In this document: piece by piece, positions 15,248 to 22,417 of the stretch
Layout of the letters: every line of letters starts with the position of its first letter
Numbering within the stretch: the first letter of the stretch is position 1
Source of the DNA: Ruminococcaceae bacterium UBA7030
GTDB taxonomy: Bacteria; Bacillota; Clostridia; Oscillospirales; Acutalibacteraceae
Direction of reading: 5' to 3'
Assembly: GCA_002494125.1 (NCBI GenBank)
Contig: DLBD01000049.1
Span: 1-42,225 of the forward strand
DNA: 42,225 nt
Position numbers and translations under genes: made by a program
Notes under the pieces: model-generated
What the model saw: only the letters and a program-made list of their open reading frames with translations
Database searches by the model: none
What the model was told of the DNA's origin: nothing

Positions 15248-15276
15248 TGACAAATCTTTAACATATGAATATAATT
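15248..15276 (+). promoter_or_regulatory. Promoter of the HMA/P1B-ATPase operon
   Basis: TTGACA, exactly 17 nt, TATAAT: perfect consensus, about 75 bp before the HMA start codon. A promoter this strong is normally held in check by a repressor. Confidence 0.9.
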
Positions 15277-15284
15277 TCATATGA
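15263..15284. promoter_or_regulatory. Operator-like inverted repeat over the -10 box
   Basis: CATATGAA, six nt that are the TATAAT box itself, TTCATATG. The 8-bp arms are perfect. Spacing and the TGAA...TTCA core resemble ArsR/SmtB-family metal-sensor operators, and a further GAACAGATGAA follows. The regulator is not encoded next door, so the class is inferred. Confidence 0.6.
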
Positions 15285-15352
15285 ACAGATGAATTAATTT
15301 AGTTATTTGTTCGTTTGATAATTAATTACCATTCATTACGAGGTGATATATA

Positions 15353-15571
15353 ATGAAAAAGACATATGACGTTGAGGTTGACTGCGCAAACTGTGCAGCA
15401 AAAATGGAAGAAGAAATCAAGAAGATAGACGGAGTAAGCAACGCTGTATTAAGCTTTATGACGCTGAAACTTAAGGTTGATTTTGAAGAGGGCGCAAACG
15501 AAAATAAGGTTATGAAAAATGCGCTCAAAGCATGCAGAAAAGTGGAGAGCGACTGTGAAATTTATTTCTGA
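15353..15571 (+). CDS. Stand-alone HMA (heavy-metal-associated) domain protein
   Basis: A 72-residue ferredoxin-like metal-binding protein. The metal loop is DCANCAAKMEEEI (C11-x2-C14), a variant of the GMTCxxC loop; the second helix/strand pattern (GVSNAVLSFMTLKLKVDFEE) fits the HMA fold. It may act as a metallochaperone or a detached N-terminal domain for the ATPase encoded next, whose own sequence starts straight into membrane helices. Acidic residues after the CxxC and the Asp just before it fit Zn/Cd rather than Cu(I). It overlaps the ATPase gene by 17 nt if the GTG start is used. Confidence 0.9.
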   Translation: MKKTYDVEVDCANCAAKMEEEIKKIDGVSNAVLSFMTLKLKVDFEEGANENKVMKNALKACRKVESDCEIYF

Positions 15572-17450
15572 TATGACAAGAAAACAGAAAAAAGTATTTT
15601 ACCGTATTGTTATAAGTATAGTTTTACTCATAGGCGTAGTAATAACAAGCCGTATGGCTACGATACCTGAATACGCAAAGGCAATACTTTTTCTCATTCC
15701 CTATTTTGTAATCGGGTATGACATACTGAAAAAGGCTTTACTCGGAATAAAAAACGGTCAGATATTTGACGAAAACTTTTTAATGGCTATAGCTACTGTC
15801 GGAGCATTTGCGCTTGGTGAATTCCTTGAGGCTGCAAGCGTTATGCTTTTTTATCAGATAGGCGAGCTTTTTCAGAGCATTGCTGTTGGCAAAAGCAGAA
15901 AGAATATTTCATCTCTTATGGATATTCGTCCCGACTTTGCGAATGTCGAGAGGAACGGAGAAATTGTTTCGCTGGAGCCTGACGAGGTAGAAATAGGAAC
16001 AGAAATAATAGTTAACCCCGGAGAAAAAATTCCTATTGACGGAGTTATCACACAGGGTAAAACCGAGCTCAACACCTCGGCTCTTACAGGCGAGAGTATG
16101 CCTTGCGAGGCAGAGGTCGGCGATGAGGTTATAAGCGGAAGCATAAATATGACTGCGCTTATAAAAGTCAGAACTACAAAGGAATTCGGCGAATCAACCG
16201 TTTCAAAAACACTTGACCTTGTTGAAAATTCAAGCATGAAAAAATCGAGGTCGGAAAACTTTATAACGCGTTTTGCGAAGTATTACACACCAGCTGTTTG
16301 TGCAGGTGCGCTTGTACTTGCATTAGTACCTCCTGTTGTCAGACTTATATCAGGAAGTGAGGCTATGTGGCAGGAGTGGATAATCAGAGCGCTTACATTT
16401 CTTGTAATCAGCTGCCCTTGCGCTCTTGTAATTTCAATACCTCTCAGCTTTTTCGGCGGAATAGGTTGTGCGTCAAGTAACGGAATTCTTGTTAAAGGCT
16501 CAAACTATCTTGAAGCACTTTCTAAAACAACCTGTGTTGTATTCGACAAAACAGGTACTCTTACTAAGGGCGTTTTTGAGGTTTCCGAAATTAAGCCGGC
16601 AGGCGCTTTCAGCCGTAACGAGCTTATCGAATACACTGCATATGCCGAGCTTGCGTCAAGCCATCCGATAAGTATCAGCATTAAAAACGCATATGAAAAA
16701 AGCCTTGACAGAAGCCGCGTCGGTGAAATTGAAGAAATTTCAGGCCACGGTGTCAAGGCAGTGGTTGACGGAAAGGTTGTTTATGTCGGAAACGAAAAGC
16801 TTATGAAAAGCATCGGAGTTGACGTAAATGAAAACGGCGAAATAACTACAACCGTATATACAAGCATTGACGGTGAATATGCCGGATACATCAGCATTGC
16901 AGACACGCTTAAACCAACAAGCAAAAATGCTCTTAAAGCACTTAAAGCAAACGGCGTTAGAAAAACAGTTATGCTTACAGGCGATAACGAAACAACGGCA
17001 AAGGCGGTTGCTGAAGCACTTGAGCTTGACGAATACAAAGCTTCCCTCCTTCCCGCAGATAAGGTAAGCGAGGTTGAAAGACTGCTTAGTGAAAAAAGCG
17101 ATAAGGAATGCCTTGCTTTTGTCGGCGACGGTATTAACGACGCACCCGTTCTTTCAAGAGCGGATGTAGGAATAGCGATGGGGGCGCTCGGTTCTGACGC
17201 CGCAATAGAGGCTGCGGACATCGTTCTTATGGACGACAATCCCCAAAAGATTTCTCTTGCAAAAAAGATATCTGCAAAGACTCTTAAAATTGTAAAAGAA
17301 AATATCGTTTTCTCACTTGCTGTTAAATTTATCTGTCTTATACTCGGGGCACTCGGAATTGCAAATATGTGGGTTGCAATTTTTGCCGACGTAGGCGTTA
17401 TGGTCATTGCTGTTATCAATGCAACAAGGGCATTAAGAATTAAACTTTAA
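15555..17450 (+). CDS. cadA: P1B-type Zn/Cd/Pb-exporting ATPase (CadA/ZntA-like)
   Basis: A 631-residue heavy-metal efflux pump of the cytoplasmic membrane. Motifs from my chosen start: TGES (178-181), transmembrane metal site CPC (287-289), phosphorylation motif DKTGTLTKG (D331), SSHP, MLTGDN and GDGINDAP. The final helices carry the Lys of VKFICLILG and the Asp of FADVGVM, the P1B-2 signature for Zn2+, Cd2+ and Pb2+ rather than Cu+. There is no fused HMA domain; that domain is the gene just upstream. Start: GTG at 15555 has GGAGAG 5 nt upstream, whereas the ATG at 15573 and the ATG at 15519 have no such site. The protein should protect against metal excess, opposing the znu-type importer further on. 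Confidence 0.93.
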   Translation: MKFISDMTRKQKKVFYRIVISIVLLIGVVITSRMATIPEYAKAILFLIPYFVIGYDILKKALLGIKNGQIFDENFLMAIATVGAFALGEFLEAASVMLFYQIGELFQSIAVGKSRKNISSLMDIRPDFANVERNGEIVSLEPDEVEIGTEIIVNPGEKIPIDGVITQGKTELNTSALTGESMPCEAEVGDEVISGSINMTALIKVRTTKEFGESTVSKTLDLVENSSMKKSRSENFITRFAKYYTPAVCAGALVLALVPPVVRLISGSEAMWQEWIIRALTFLVISCPCALVISIPLSFFGGIGCASSNGILVKGSNYLEALSKTTCVVFDKTGTLTKGVFEVSEIKPAGAFSRNELIEYTAYAELASSHPISISIKNAYEKSLDRSRVGEIEEISGHGVKAVVDGKVVYVGNEKLMKSIGVDVNENGEITTTVYTSIDGEYAGYISIADTLKPTSKNALKALKANGVRKTVMLTGDNETTAKAVAEALELDEYKASLLPADKVSEVERLLSEKSDKECLAFVGDGINDAPVLSRADVGIAMGALGSDAAIEAADIVLMDDNPQKISLAKKISAKTLKIVKENIVFSLAVKFICLILGALGIANMWVAIFADVGVMVIAVINATRALRIKL

Positions 17451-17457
17451 TAATAAA

Positions 17458-17490
17458 AAACGGTGGCAGGATTTCTTCCTGTCACCGTTT
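17458..17490. terminator. Bidirectional terminator
   Basis: AAACGGTG-CAGG/CCTG-CACCGTTT stem between the convergent ATPase and small membrane protein genes. Confidence 0.88.
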
Positions 17491-17503
17491 AACACAATAT
17501 AAA

Positions 17504-17857
17504 CTACATATACTCGGCAATACTGATGCCTGCTGCCGCAGCAACTACACCTGCAATAACAGAGATAACAATACCGATTATCCACAATACAATATACGAG
17601 ATAATAAGATTCTTCTTATTCTTATTTGTATTTGAGCTGCAAAGCCAGACTATCCACATAATGATATTGAGAATCGGAATTGCGGAAATGATGAAAAATC
17701 CGATATACTCTCCAACCGACATAACCTTTGAGGTATTGTCAACTGCAGGCGGATAATACACAGGCTGAACAGGCTGCGTATACTGAGGATGAGGTTGTGT
17801 ATACTGCTGATACTGCTGATTTGGATTTGGGTTATATCCCTGGTTGTAATTGTCCAT
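17504..17857 (-). CDS. Small membrane protein with Gln/Pro/Tyr-rich N-terminus
   Basis: A 117-residue protein, family not recognised with certainty. The first 45 residues are low-complexity (YNQGYNPNPNQQYQQYTQ...), followed by two hydrophobic segments (about 52-72, EYIGFFIISAIPILNIIMWIVW; and about 85-108, LIISYIVLWIIGIVISVIAGVVAAAAG) joined by a short Asn/Lys-rich loop. This layout is common among small Gram-positive membrane proteins of unknown role. The ATG at 17857 follows GGAGG; a further 14 in-frame residues upstream have no ribosome binding site. It has its own promoter and no operon partner. Confidence 0.75.
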   Translation of the reverse strand: MDNYNQGYNPNPNQQYQQYTQPHPQYTQPVQPVYYPPAVDNTSKVMSVGEYIGFFIISAIPILNIIMWIVWLCSSNTNKNKKNLIISYIVLWIIGIVISVIAGVVAAAAGISIAEYM

Positions 17858-17889
17858 TTTATACCTCCAAAAAAATTTATTACAAGACA

Positions 17890-17918
17890 AATATATCATA
17901 ATATTAATACAGTGTCAA
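17890..17918 (-). promoter_or_regulatory. Promoter of the small membrane protein gene
   Basis: On the minus strand TTGACA, 17 nt, TATATT, about 30 bp before the ribosome binding site. Confidence 0.75.
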
Positions 17919-17921
17919 TTA

Positions 17922-17950
17922 TTGATGAATATAAAATAATATGATATAAT
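17922..17950 (+). promoter_or_regulatory. Promoter of the CDCPGC-protein gene
   Basis: TTGATG, 17 nt, TATAAT, about 25 bp before the start codon and back-to-back with the minus-strand promoter. Confidence 0.75.
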
Positions 17951-17975
17951 AGCAAAAAAAGAAAGGTGATTAATT

Positions 17976-18326
17976 ATGACAAATGAAGAAAAGCTTAAAC
18001 TTGCACAAGCTGCTGTCGACGCTGTAAGCTCCTGCCCCGAATTCAAAGAGGTTGCCGGTAAGTATATTGATGCCGTAGGAACCCACACGGAAAAGGAATT
18101 TGCAAAGTATCTTGTTGCCGAGGCGCAGGAGGATATCTGTTCAATAGACAACACAATTGAGTTTATGCAAACCGATATGGCAAAAGAGATTTTCGGCGCT
18201 GAGACAGCAAAAGAAAAAGCAGAGCATGCAAAGGCGGTTAAGGCTGCCGGAGGACTTTACTGCGACTGCCCCGGCTGCACTGCTGCAAAAGCAATTATTG
18301 ATGCAAAGGACGAATTAATTAAATAA
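17976..18326 (+). CDS. Small acidic helical protein with a CDCPGC cluster
   Basis: A 116-residue soluble protein of unknown function. It is mostly helical and rich in Ala, Glu and Lys. Cys residues occur at S-C-P (about 20) and in the C-terminal cluster YCDCPGCTAAK (about 95-105), which could bind a metal or form a disulfide. It starts at ATG 17976 with AAAGGTGAT upstream, and is monocistronic, with its own promoter and terminator. No transmembrane segment or signal peptide. I do not recognise a function; the Cys-rich C-terminus is the only mechanistic clue. Confidence 0.8.
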   Translation: MTNEEKLKLAQAAVDAVSSCPEFKEVAGKYIDAVGTHTEKEFAKYLVAEAQEDICSIDNTIEFMQTDMAKEIFGAETAKEKAEHAKAVKAAGGLYCDCPGCTAAKAIIDAKDELIK

Positions 18327-18333
18327 TTTTATT

Positions 18334-18364
18334 GGAGGTATGCAATACGTACCTCCCTTTTTTT
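18334..18364 (+). terminator. Terminator
   Basis: GGAGGTA/TACCTCC stem followed by C and seven T, 8 bp past the stop. Confidence 0.85.
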
Positions 18365-18394
18365 ACCGTTTTTTACAATTATTCTCAATCATTA

Positions 18395-18422
18395 TTGAAA
18401 TAATATTTTTTTATGATATACT
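18395..18422 (+). promoter_or_regulatory. Promoter of the MBOAT/SGNH operon
   Basis: TTGAAA, 16 nt, TATACT, about 30 bp before the MBOAT start. Confidence 0.6.
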
Positions 18423-18453
18423 TAATAATATAAATAAACAGAGAGGCAAAAAT

Positions 18454-20034
18454 ATGTCCTATACCTCATTTACATTCATTTTGATATTTTTTGCAATAAC
18501 CTATGTGCTTCATTCGCTGACGCCGCAGAAATACAAGTGGCTCATCCTTTTTGCAGGCTCATGGGCATTTTACGTTGTGTCAACAAAAGGTCATATTATC
18601 CCGCTGATAATAACGACGGCGGCAATATGGCTAATGGGCTTGAATATTCAGCGCCTTTCAGACGAGTTTAAGGCAAAGAAAAAGGAGCTTGACAGATCGC
18701 AGAGAAAAGAGCTTAAAGAAAAATACAACCGAAAGAAACGCATTTATGTTGTTTTGGGAATTCTTATTCCGCTCGCTCTTCTCCTGTTTCTTAAATACTG
18801 TAATTTCTTTACAGGCACTGTAAACTCCGTTTTCGGTACGGCTATACCCGAGCTTTCACTCGTTCACCCGATGGGACTTTCCTTCTATTCGCTGCAGGCA
18901 ATCAGCTACATCGCCGATGTAAATTCCGGCAAGGTTAAGGCAGAAAGAAATCCTTTCAAGGTTTCGCTGTATCTTTCATTTATGCTCACGGTTGTCGAAG
19001 GCCCTATCGCAAGATATGACCAGCTTGGCACGCAGCTTCTTAACAGCAGAAAAGTAGAAAAAAAGGATTTTGACATCGGGGTTCAGCTCATCCTTCTCGG
19101 CTTTTTCAAAAAGGTTGTTATGGCTGACAGAGTAAGCGGCCTTGTTGACGAGATGTTTGGAAACTACGACTACCACCTTGAAGACGGCGGCGTTCTTATT
19201 CTTATTGCCGTACTGTTTTATACCATTCAGCTTTACTGCGATTTTTCAGGAATTATGGACGTTGTTACAGGTATGGGAAGGCTTATGGGCATTGACCTTC
19301 CTAAAAACTTTGAACAGCCGTTCTTCGCAGTTTCAATTAATAATTTCTGGCAAAGATGGCACATCTCGCTCGGCTCATGGCTCAGGGATTATATCTTCTA
19401 TCCGATATCTCTGTCCAAGCCTTTTATGAAGCTTTCAAAATCAACAAGAAAGAAGTTTAATCCGTATTACGCAACGCTTATTCCGTCAGCTACTGCGCTG
19501 TTTTTCGTTTGGTTTTCAAACGGCTTTTGGCACGGCGCAAGCTGGAAATATATCTGCTATGGACTTTACTACTATGTTCTTATGATGATAGGCATGCTCT
19601 TCCAGCCATTATTTGATAAACTTCACAAGGCGCTCAAGATTAACAAAATGAGCTTTCCTTACAGAGTCTTTCAGATACTCAGAACAGACATTATAGTTTG
19701 CGTTGGAATGTTTCTGTTCAGGGCAGACAGCATCAAAGCATTTTTTGAAATGTTCAAAGCCATCTTTACTTCCTTCAATATTTCAGCGGCTATTGAGCAG
19801 GGCGGAAAATTCGGAGTAGGTATCAAGGATTTGCTTGTGCTCTTCTTAAGCGTGGTATTCATTTTTTTCATCTCTCTTCTCAGAGAAAGAAAATTCAACC
19901 TTTCACAAAAACTTGCCGACCTTCCGGCTATCGTCAAATTCTTACTCCACGTCATAGCATTGATGATTATTATTTTACTTGGCGCATACGGCGAGGGATA
20001 CGGTATCAAAGACTTGATTTATGCGGGGTTCTGA
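18454..20034 (+). CDS. MBOAT-family membrane O-acyltransferase (AlgI/DltB-like)
   Basis: A 526-residue polytopic protein of the membrane-bound O-acyltransferase family, which moves acyl groups (usually acetyl) from the cytoplasm onto extracellular polymers. It has about ten hydrophobic segments; the conserved core includes NFWQRWHISLGSWLRDYIFYP and the catalytic His in FSNGFWHGASWKYI. Length fits the AlgI type. The ATG at 18454 has AGAGAGG upstream; an in-frame extension from 18340 would run through the previous terminator and this gene's promoter, so it is rejected. The stop is 1 nt before the downstream SGNH gene's ATG; such pairs are standard in polysaccharide O-acetylation. Confidence 0.93.
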   Translation: MSYTSFTFILIFFAITYVLHSLTPQKYKWLILFAGSWAFYVVSTKGHIIPLIITTAAIWLMGLNIQRLSDEFKAKKKELDRSQRKELKEKYNRKKRIYVVLGILIPLALLLFLKYCNFFTGTVNSVFGTAIPELSLVHPMGLSFYSLQAISYIADVNSGKVKAERNPFKVSLYLSFMLTVVEGPIARYDQLGTQLLNSRKVEKKDFDIGVQLILLGFFKKVVMADRVSGLVDEMFGNYDYHLEDGGVLILIAVLFYTIQLYCDFSGIMDVVTGMGRLMGIDLPKNFEQPFFAVSINNFWQRWHISLGSWLRDYIFYPISLSKPFMKLSKSTRKKFNPYYATLIPSATALFFVWFSNGFWHGASWKYICYGLYYYVLMMIGMLFQPLFDKLHKALKINKMSFPYRVFQILRTDIIVCVGMFLFRADSIKAFFEMFKAIFTSFNISAAIEQGGKFGVGIKDLLVLFLSVVFIFFISLLRERKFNLSQKLADLPAIVKFLLHVIALMIIILLGAYGEGYGIKDLIYAGF

Positions 20035-20035
20035 T

Positions 20036-21115
20036 ATGGATAAAAAAGAAAACAAAAATAATATATCTTTTATATGGCTCAGGTTTATCCCCGTCCTTGT
20101 TGTAATATTTATTCTTGTCAGCATACTTTCAGCAGGACCTTTTTCAAAAGAGAGGGCAACAACCTATAAGAATCATTACAATCCAGCATATGACTTTACG
20201 CTTGAGCCTGAAAACAAAATAGACATCGTTTGCATCGGTTCAAGCAATATGTTCACGGCCTTCTCCCCTGCCTATATTTACGAAAACTACGGTTACACGG
20301 CATGCGACATCGGAATGAGTTATCAGACTCCTGTAAGGTCGTACAGCTTTTTAACAGAATTTCTTAAAACGCAAAATCCAAAGCTTCTTATTCTTGACAC
20401 GGATATGCTTTATGACCAGTTCCCGACTGCCGAAGGCATTGAGGAGATTGACGCAAAAGGTGAAAAAAATACCTACGAGGTATTAAGAGAGAAGCAGGAA
20501 ACACTTTTCAGCGGTATTAGCGACGCAAGATTCACCGATATTATCGGATCGAACTTCAGTATGTTCCAGCTTAACGACCACTGGAAGCACTGGCGCGACT
20601 TCCTGCCTAAAGCGTTTATAAGCTCATATACCGATGAGGTTGATTATCCGTGCGAGCACGGTTTCAAGTACAGGGATGAGGTTGTTGTTGCGAAAAAAAG
20701 CAAACTCTTTACCGAAACCGACAAGCTTGAAGAGATTGATTATGAATACATGATTTATTATCAGAAGATAATTGATCTTTGCAAGGAGAAAGGTATAGAG
20801 GTTTGGCTTGTTGAAATGCCTACTGTTCGCTCCTGGAGCACTCAAAGACACAATGCGGTTGACGTAATAGCAGCTGAAAACAATATTGAATTCATTGATT
20901 TCAACTATCTTTACAAGGATATAAAGCTAAATCTAAAAAAGGATTTCTTCGACGGTAAGAATCACCTAAATTACAGAGGAGCAAAAAAGGTTTCAAAATA
21001 CCTTGGAGAAAAGATATCAGCCGAGGGAATGTTGACAGACCACAGAGGCGATGAGGAATACGCATTTTTTGAAGAAAGCGTTACAGAATTCAAAACAAAA
21101 TACGGTATTAAATAA
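20036..21115 (+). CDS. SGNH/GDSL-like acyltransferase partner of the MBOAT protein
   Basis: A 359-residue protein with a short cytoplasmic N-terminus, one transmembrane helix (about 11-33) and an extracellular SGNH-type domain. The nucleophile block is IVCIGSSNMF (Ser69/Ser70), and the catalytic Asp-His pair appears in DGKNHLNYRGAKK. It resembles AlgX/AlgJ and DltD-like partners that finish acyl transfer onto a polymer outside the membrane. ATG 20036 is favoured: GCGGGG lies upstream and the start follows the MBOAT stop by 1 nt; an ATG 15 nt earlier has no ribosome binding site. Acceptor polymer unknown; teichoic acid, capsule or secreted polysaccharide are possible. Confidence 0.85.
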   Translation: MDKKENKNNISFIWLRFIPVLVVIFILVSILSAGPFSKERATTYKNHYNPAYDFTLEPENKIDIVCIGSSNMFTAFSPAYIYENYGYTACDIGMSYQTPVRSYSFLTEFLKTQNPKLLILDTDMLYDQFPTAEGIEEIDAKGEKNTYEVLREKQETLFSGISDARFTDIIGSNFSMFQLNDHWKHWRDFLPKAFISSYTDEVDYPCEHGFKYRDEVVVAKKSKLFTETDKLEEIDYEYMIYYQKIIDLCKEKGIEVWLVEMPTVRSWSTQRHNAVDVIAAENNIEFIDFNYLYKDIKLNLKKDFFDGKNHLNYRGAKKVSKYLGEKISAEGMLTDHRGDEEYAFFEESVTEFKTKYGIK

Positions 21116-21121
21116 AACATA

Positions 21122-21147
21122 AAAAGCACGGTGTAAACCGTGCTTTT
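21122..21147. terminator. Bidirectional terminator
   Basis: AAAAGCACGGT/ACCGTGCTTTT with a 4-nt loop between the convergent SGNH and prolyl-tRNA-editing genes. Confidence 0.9.
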
Positions 21148-21148
21148 A

Positions 21149-21688
21149 TTATACCTCAATGCAAGTAGGTATGTGGTTTGTAAACGGAATATATTTTTCA
21201 ATAAGGTCTGAAAGTTTTATACGCATATATCCTGTTGTTGTGCTATCGGTACAGCCGAAATATTCATAGCTCATTATATCGTTGTCAATAACAAGTCGTA
21301 TATCGTTGTGACTGTCGAGGAAAAGGCTTAAGACAGTCGTTGCTCCAACCTCAACTCCAAGCATATCAAAAAGCAATTCCGGCGGCGCAAATGACACTCT
21401 TGAAACGCCGAGCGCCTTGCTGAAATCCTTTGTTACAAAGGGCTTGTCCCCTGCTGTTATAAAAAGATAAAACGCTGTTTTCTGCCGGTTACATAGCAGG
21501 AGGGTTTTAACGGTTTTTACATTAAGCCTTTCGTCTATTGCAACGCAATCGTCCATGGTTACCGCCGGTTCGTTATCGACGCGCTCAAACGGTATTTCAA
21601 GCGCATTAAGATTTTCGTAAACCTGCTTTTGCAAATCAGTTTTGTAATTTTCGGGATTTGCTGTTTTTACCTCGCTGACTTTAATCAT
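21149..21688 (-). CDS. YbaK/ProX-type prolyl-tRNA editing deacylase
   Basis: A 179-residue member of the YbaK/ProRS-editing superfamily, single-domain and acting in trans. Such proteins hydrolyse wrongly charged tRNA-Pro (Ala- or Cys-tRNA) in the cytoplasm. Supporting features: the N-terminal helix LQKQVYENLNALEIPFERVDNEPAVTMDD, the conserved core VKTLLLCNRQKTAFYLFITAGDKPFVTKDFSKALG with its family Lys, and the GVEVGATTVLSLFLD segment. The length and N-terminal pattern match the ProX (PrdX-like) group. Its start overlaps the end of the acetyltransferase gene by 8 nt. Which amino acid it clears is not decidable here. Confidence 0.88.
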   Translation of the reverse strand: MIKVSEVKTANPENYKTDLQKQVYENLNALEIPFERVDNEPAVTMDDCVAIDERLNVKTVKTLLLCNRQKTAFYLFITAGDKPFVTKDFSKALGVSRVSFAPPELLFDMLGVEVGATTVLSLFLDSHNDIRLVIDNDIMSYEYFGCTDSTTTGYMRIKLSDLIEKYIPFTNHIPTCIEV

Positions 21689-22322
21689 TGCTTATCTCCT
21701 GTTTTATATATTCAAATGCGCCGCTGTCAAACGCTTCATCACGGTGATAATACTTATCATCCCGTTCGTCAATCTCGCGCAAAACTCTGCAAGGGTTACC
21801 GACTGCGATAACATTTGCGGGGATATCCCTTGTGACAACGCTGCCGGCGCCAATTACCGAATTGTCGCCGATTGATACACCCGGAAGCACTATAACTCCC
21901 GTGCAAAGCCACACGTTTTTACCTATATGCACATCTCGGTTATACTGAAGCGCCTTTTCGCGCATAGCAGGGTTTATCGGGTGCGAGGCTGTGGCGATTG
22001 TAACATTCGGCGCAATCATAGTGTGGTCGCCGATATAAATATGGCCGTCGTCCACAAGAGTCAGGCTGAAATTTGAATAAACACCTTTTCCGAGATGAAC
22101 ATGATGTCCGCCCCAGTTTGCATAAAACGGCGGCTGAATATAACAGCCCTCTCCAACCTCGGCAAACATAAGCGGCATAAGCTCCTCCATTCGCTTTTCA
22201 TCGCCGAGTGAAAGTGTGTTATACTCGTTCATATATTTTGCATAGGTTGACTGAACGTCAAGTATTTGGCTGCTTGTACTGTCATAAATCAAGCCGTTTT
22301 CCATTCTTTCAAATTCTGTCAT
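21681..22322 (-). CDS. Sugar O-acetyltransferase (maltose/galactoside acetyltransferase-like)
   Basis: A 213-residue left-handed beta-helix acetyltransferase of the LacA/Maa type. It uses acetyl-CoA to acetylate sugar hydroxyls in the cytoplasm. N-terminal helical cap (1-60) is followed by hexapeptide repeats: GCYIQPPFYANWG, GHIYIGDHTMIAPNVTI, catalytic His in ATASHPINPAMR, then VHIGKNVWLCTGVIVLPGVSIGDNSVIGAGSVVTRDIPANVIAVGNPCRVLREI. It overlaps the downstream tRNA-editing gene by 8 nt and forms a two-gene unit with it. It probably starts its own transcript, because a terminator separates it from glmS. Confidence 0.92.
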   Translation of the reverse strand: MTEFERMENGLIYDSTSSQILDVQSTYAKYMNEYNTLSLGDEKRMEELMPLMFAEVGEGCYIQPPFYANWGGHHVHLGKGVYSNFSLTLVDDGHIYIGDHTMIAPNVTIATASHPINPAMREKALQYNRDVHIGKNVWLCTGVIVLPGVSIGDNSVIGAGSVVTRDIPANVIAVGNPCRVLREIDERDDKYYHRDEAFDSGAFEYIKQEISND

Positions 22323-22340
22323 ATTTCACCTCTTATTATA

Positions 22341-22389
22341 AAAAAACTCGGCACTCCGCCTGTCTTAAGACAGGCGGATTTTAGCCGAG
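22341..22389 (-). terminator. glmS terminator
   Basis: Perfect CCGCCTGTCTT/AAGACAGGCGG palindrome enclosed by an outer CTCGGC/GCCGAG stem, with six T on the minus strand. Confidence 0.9.
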
Positions 22390-22417
22390 AAGAATTTAAT
22401 GCGGTTTGTTTTCCCCT

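Noticed and set aside
16781..17419. Long minus-strand open frame inside the P1B-ATPase gene
   Set aside because: Antisense shadow of a strongly conserved ATPase, Ser/Ile-rich and without a ribosome binding site.
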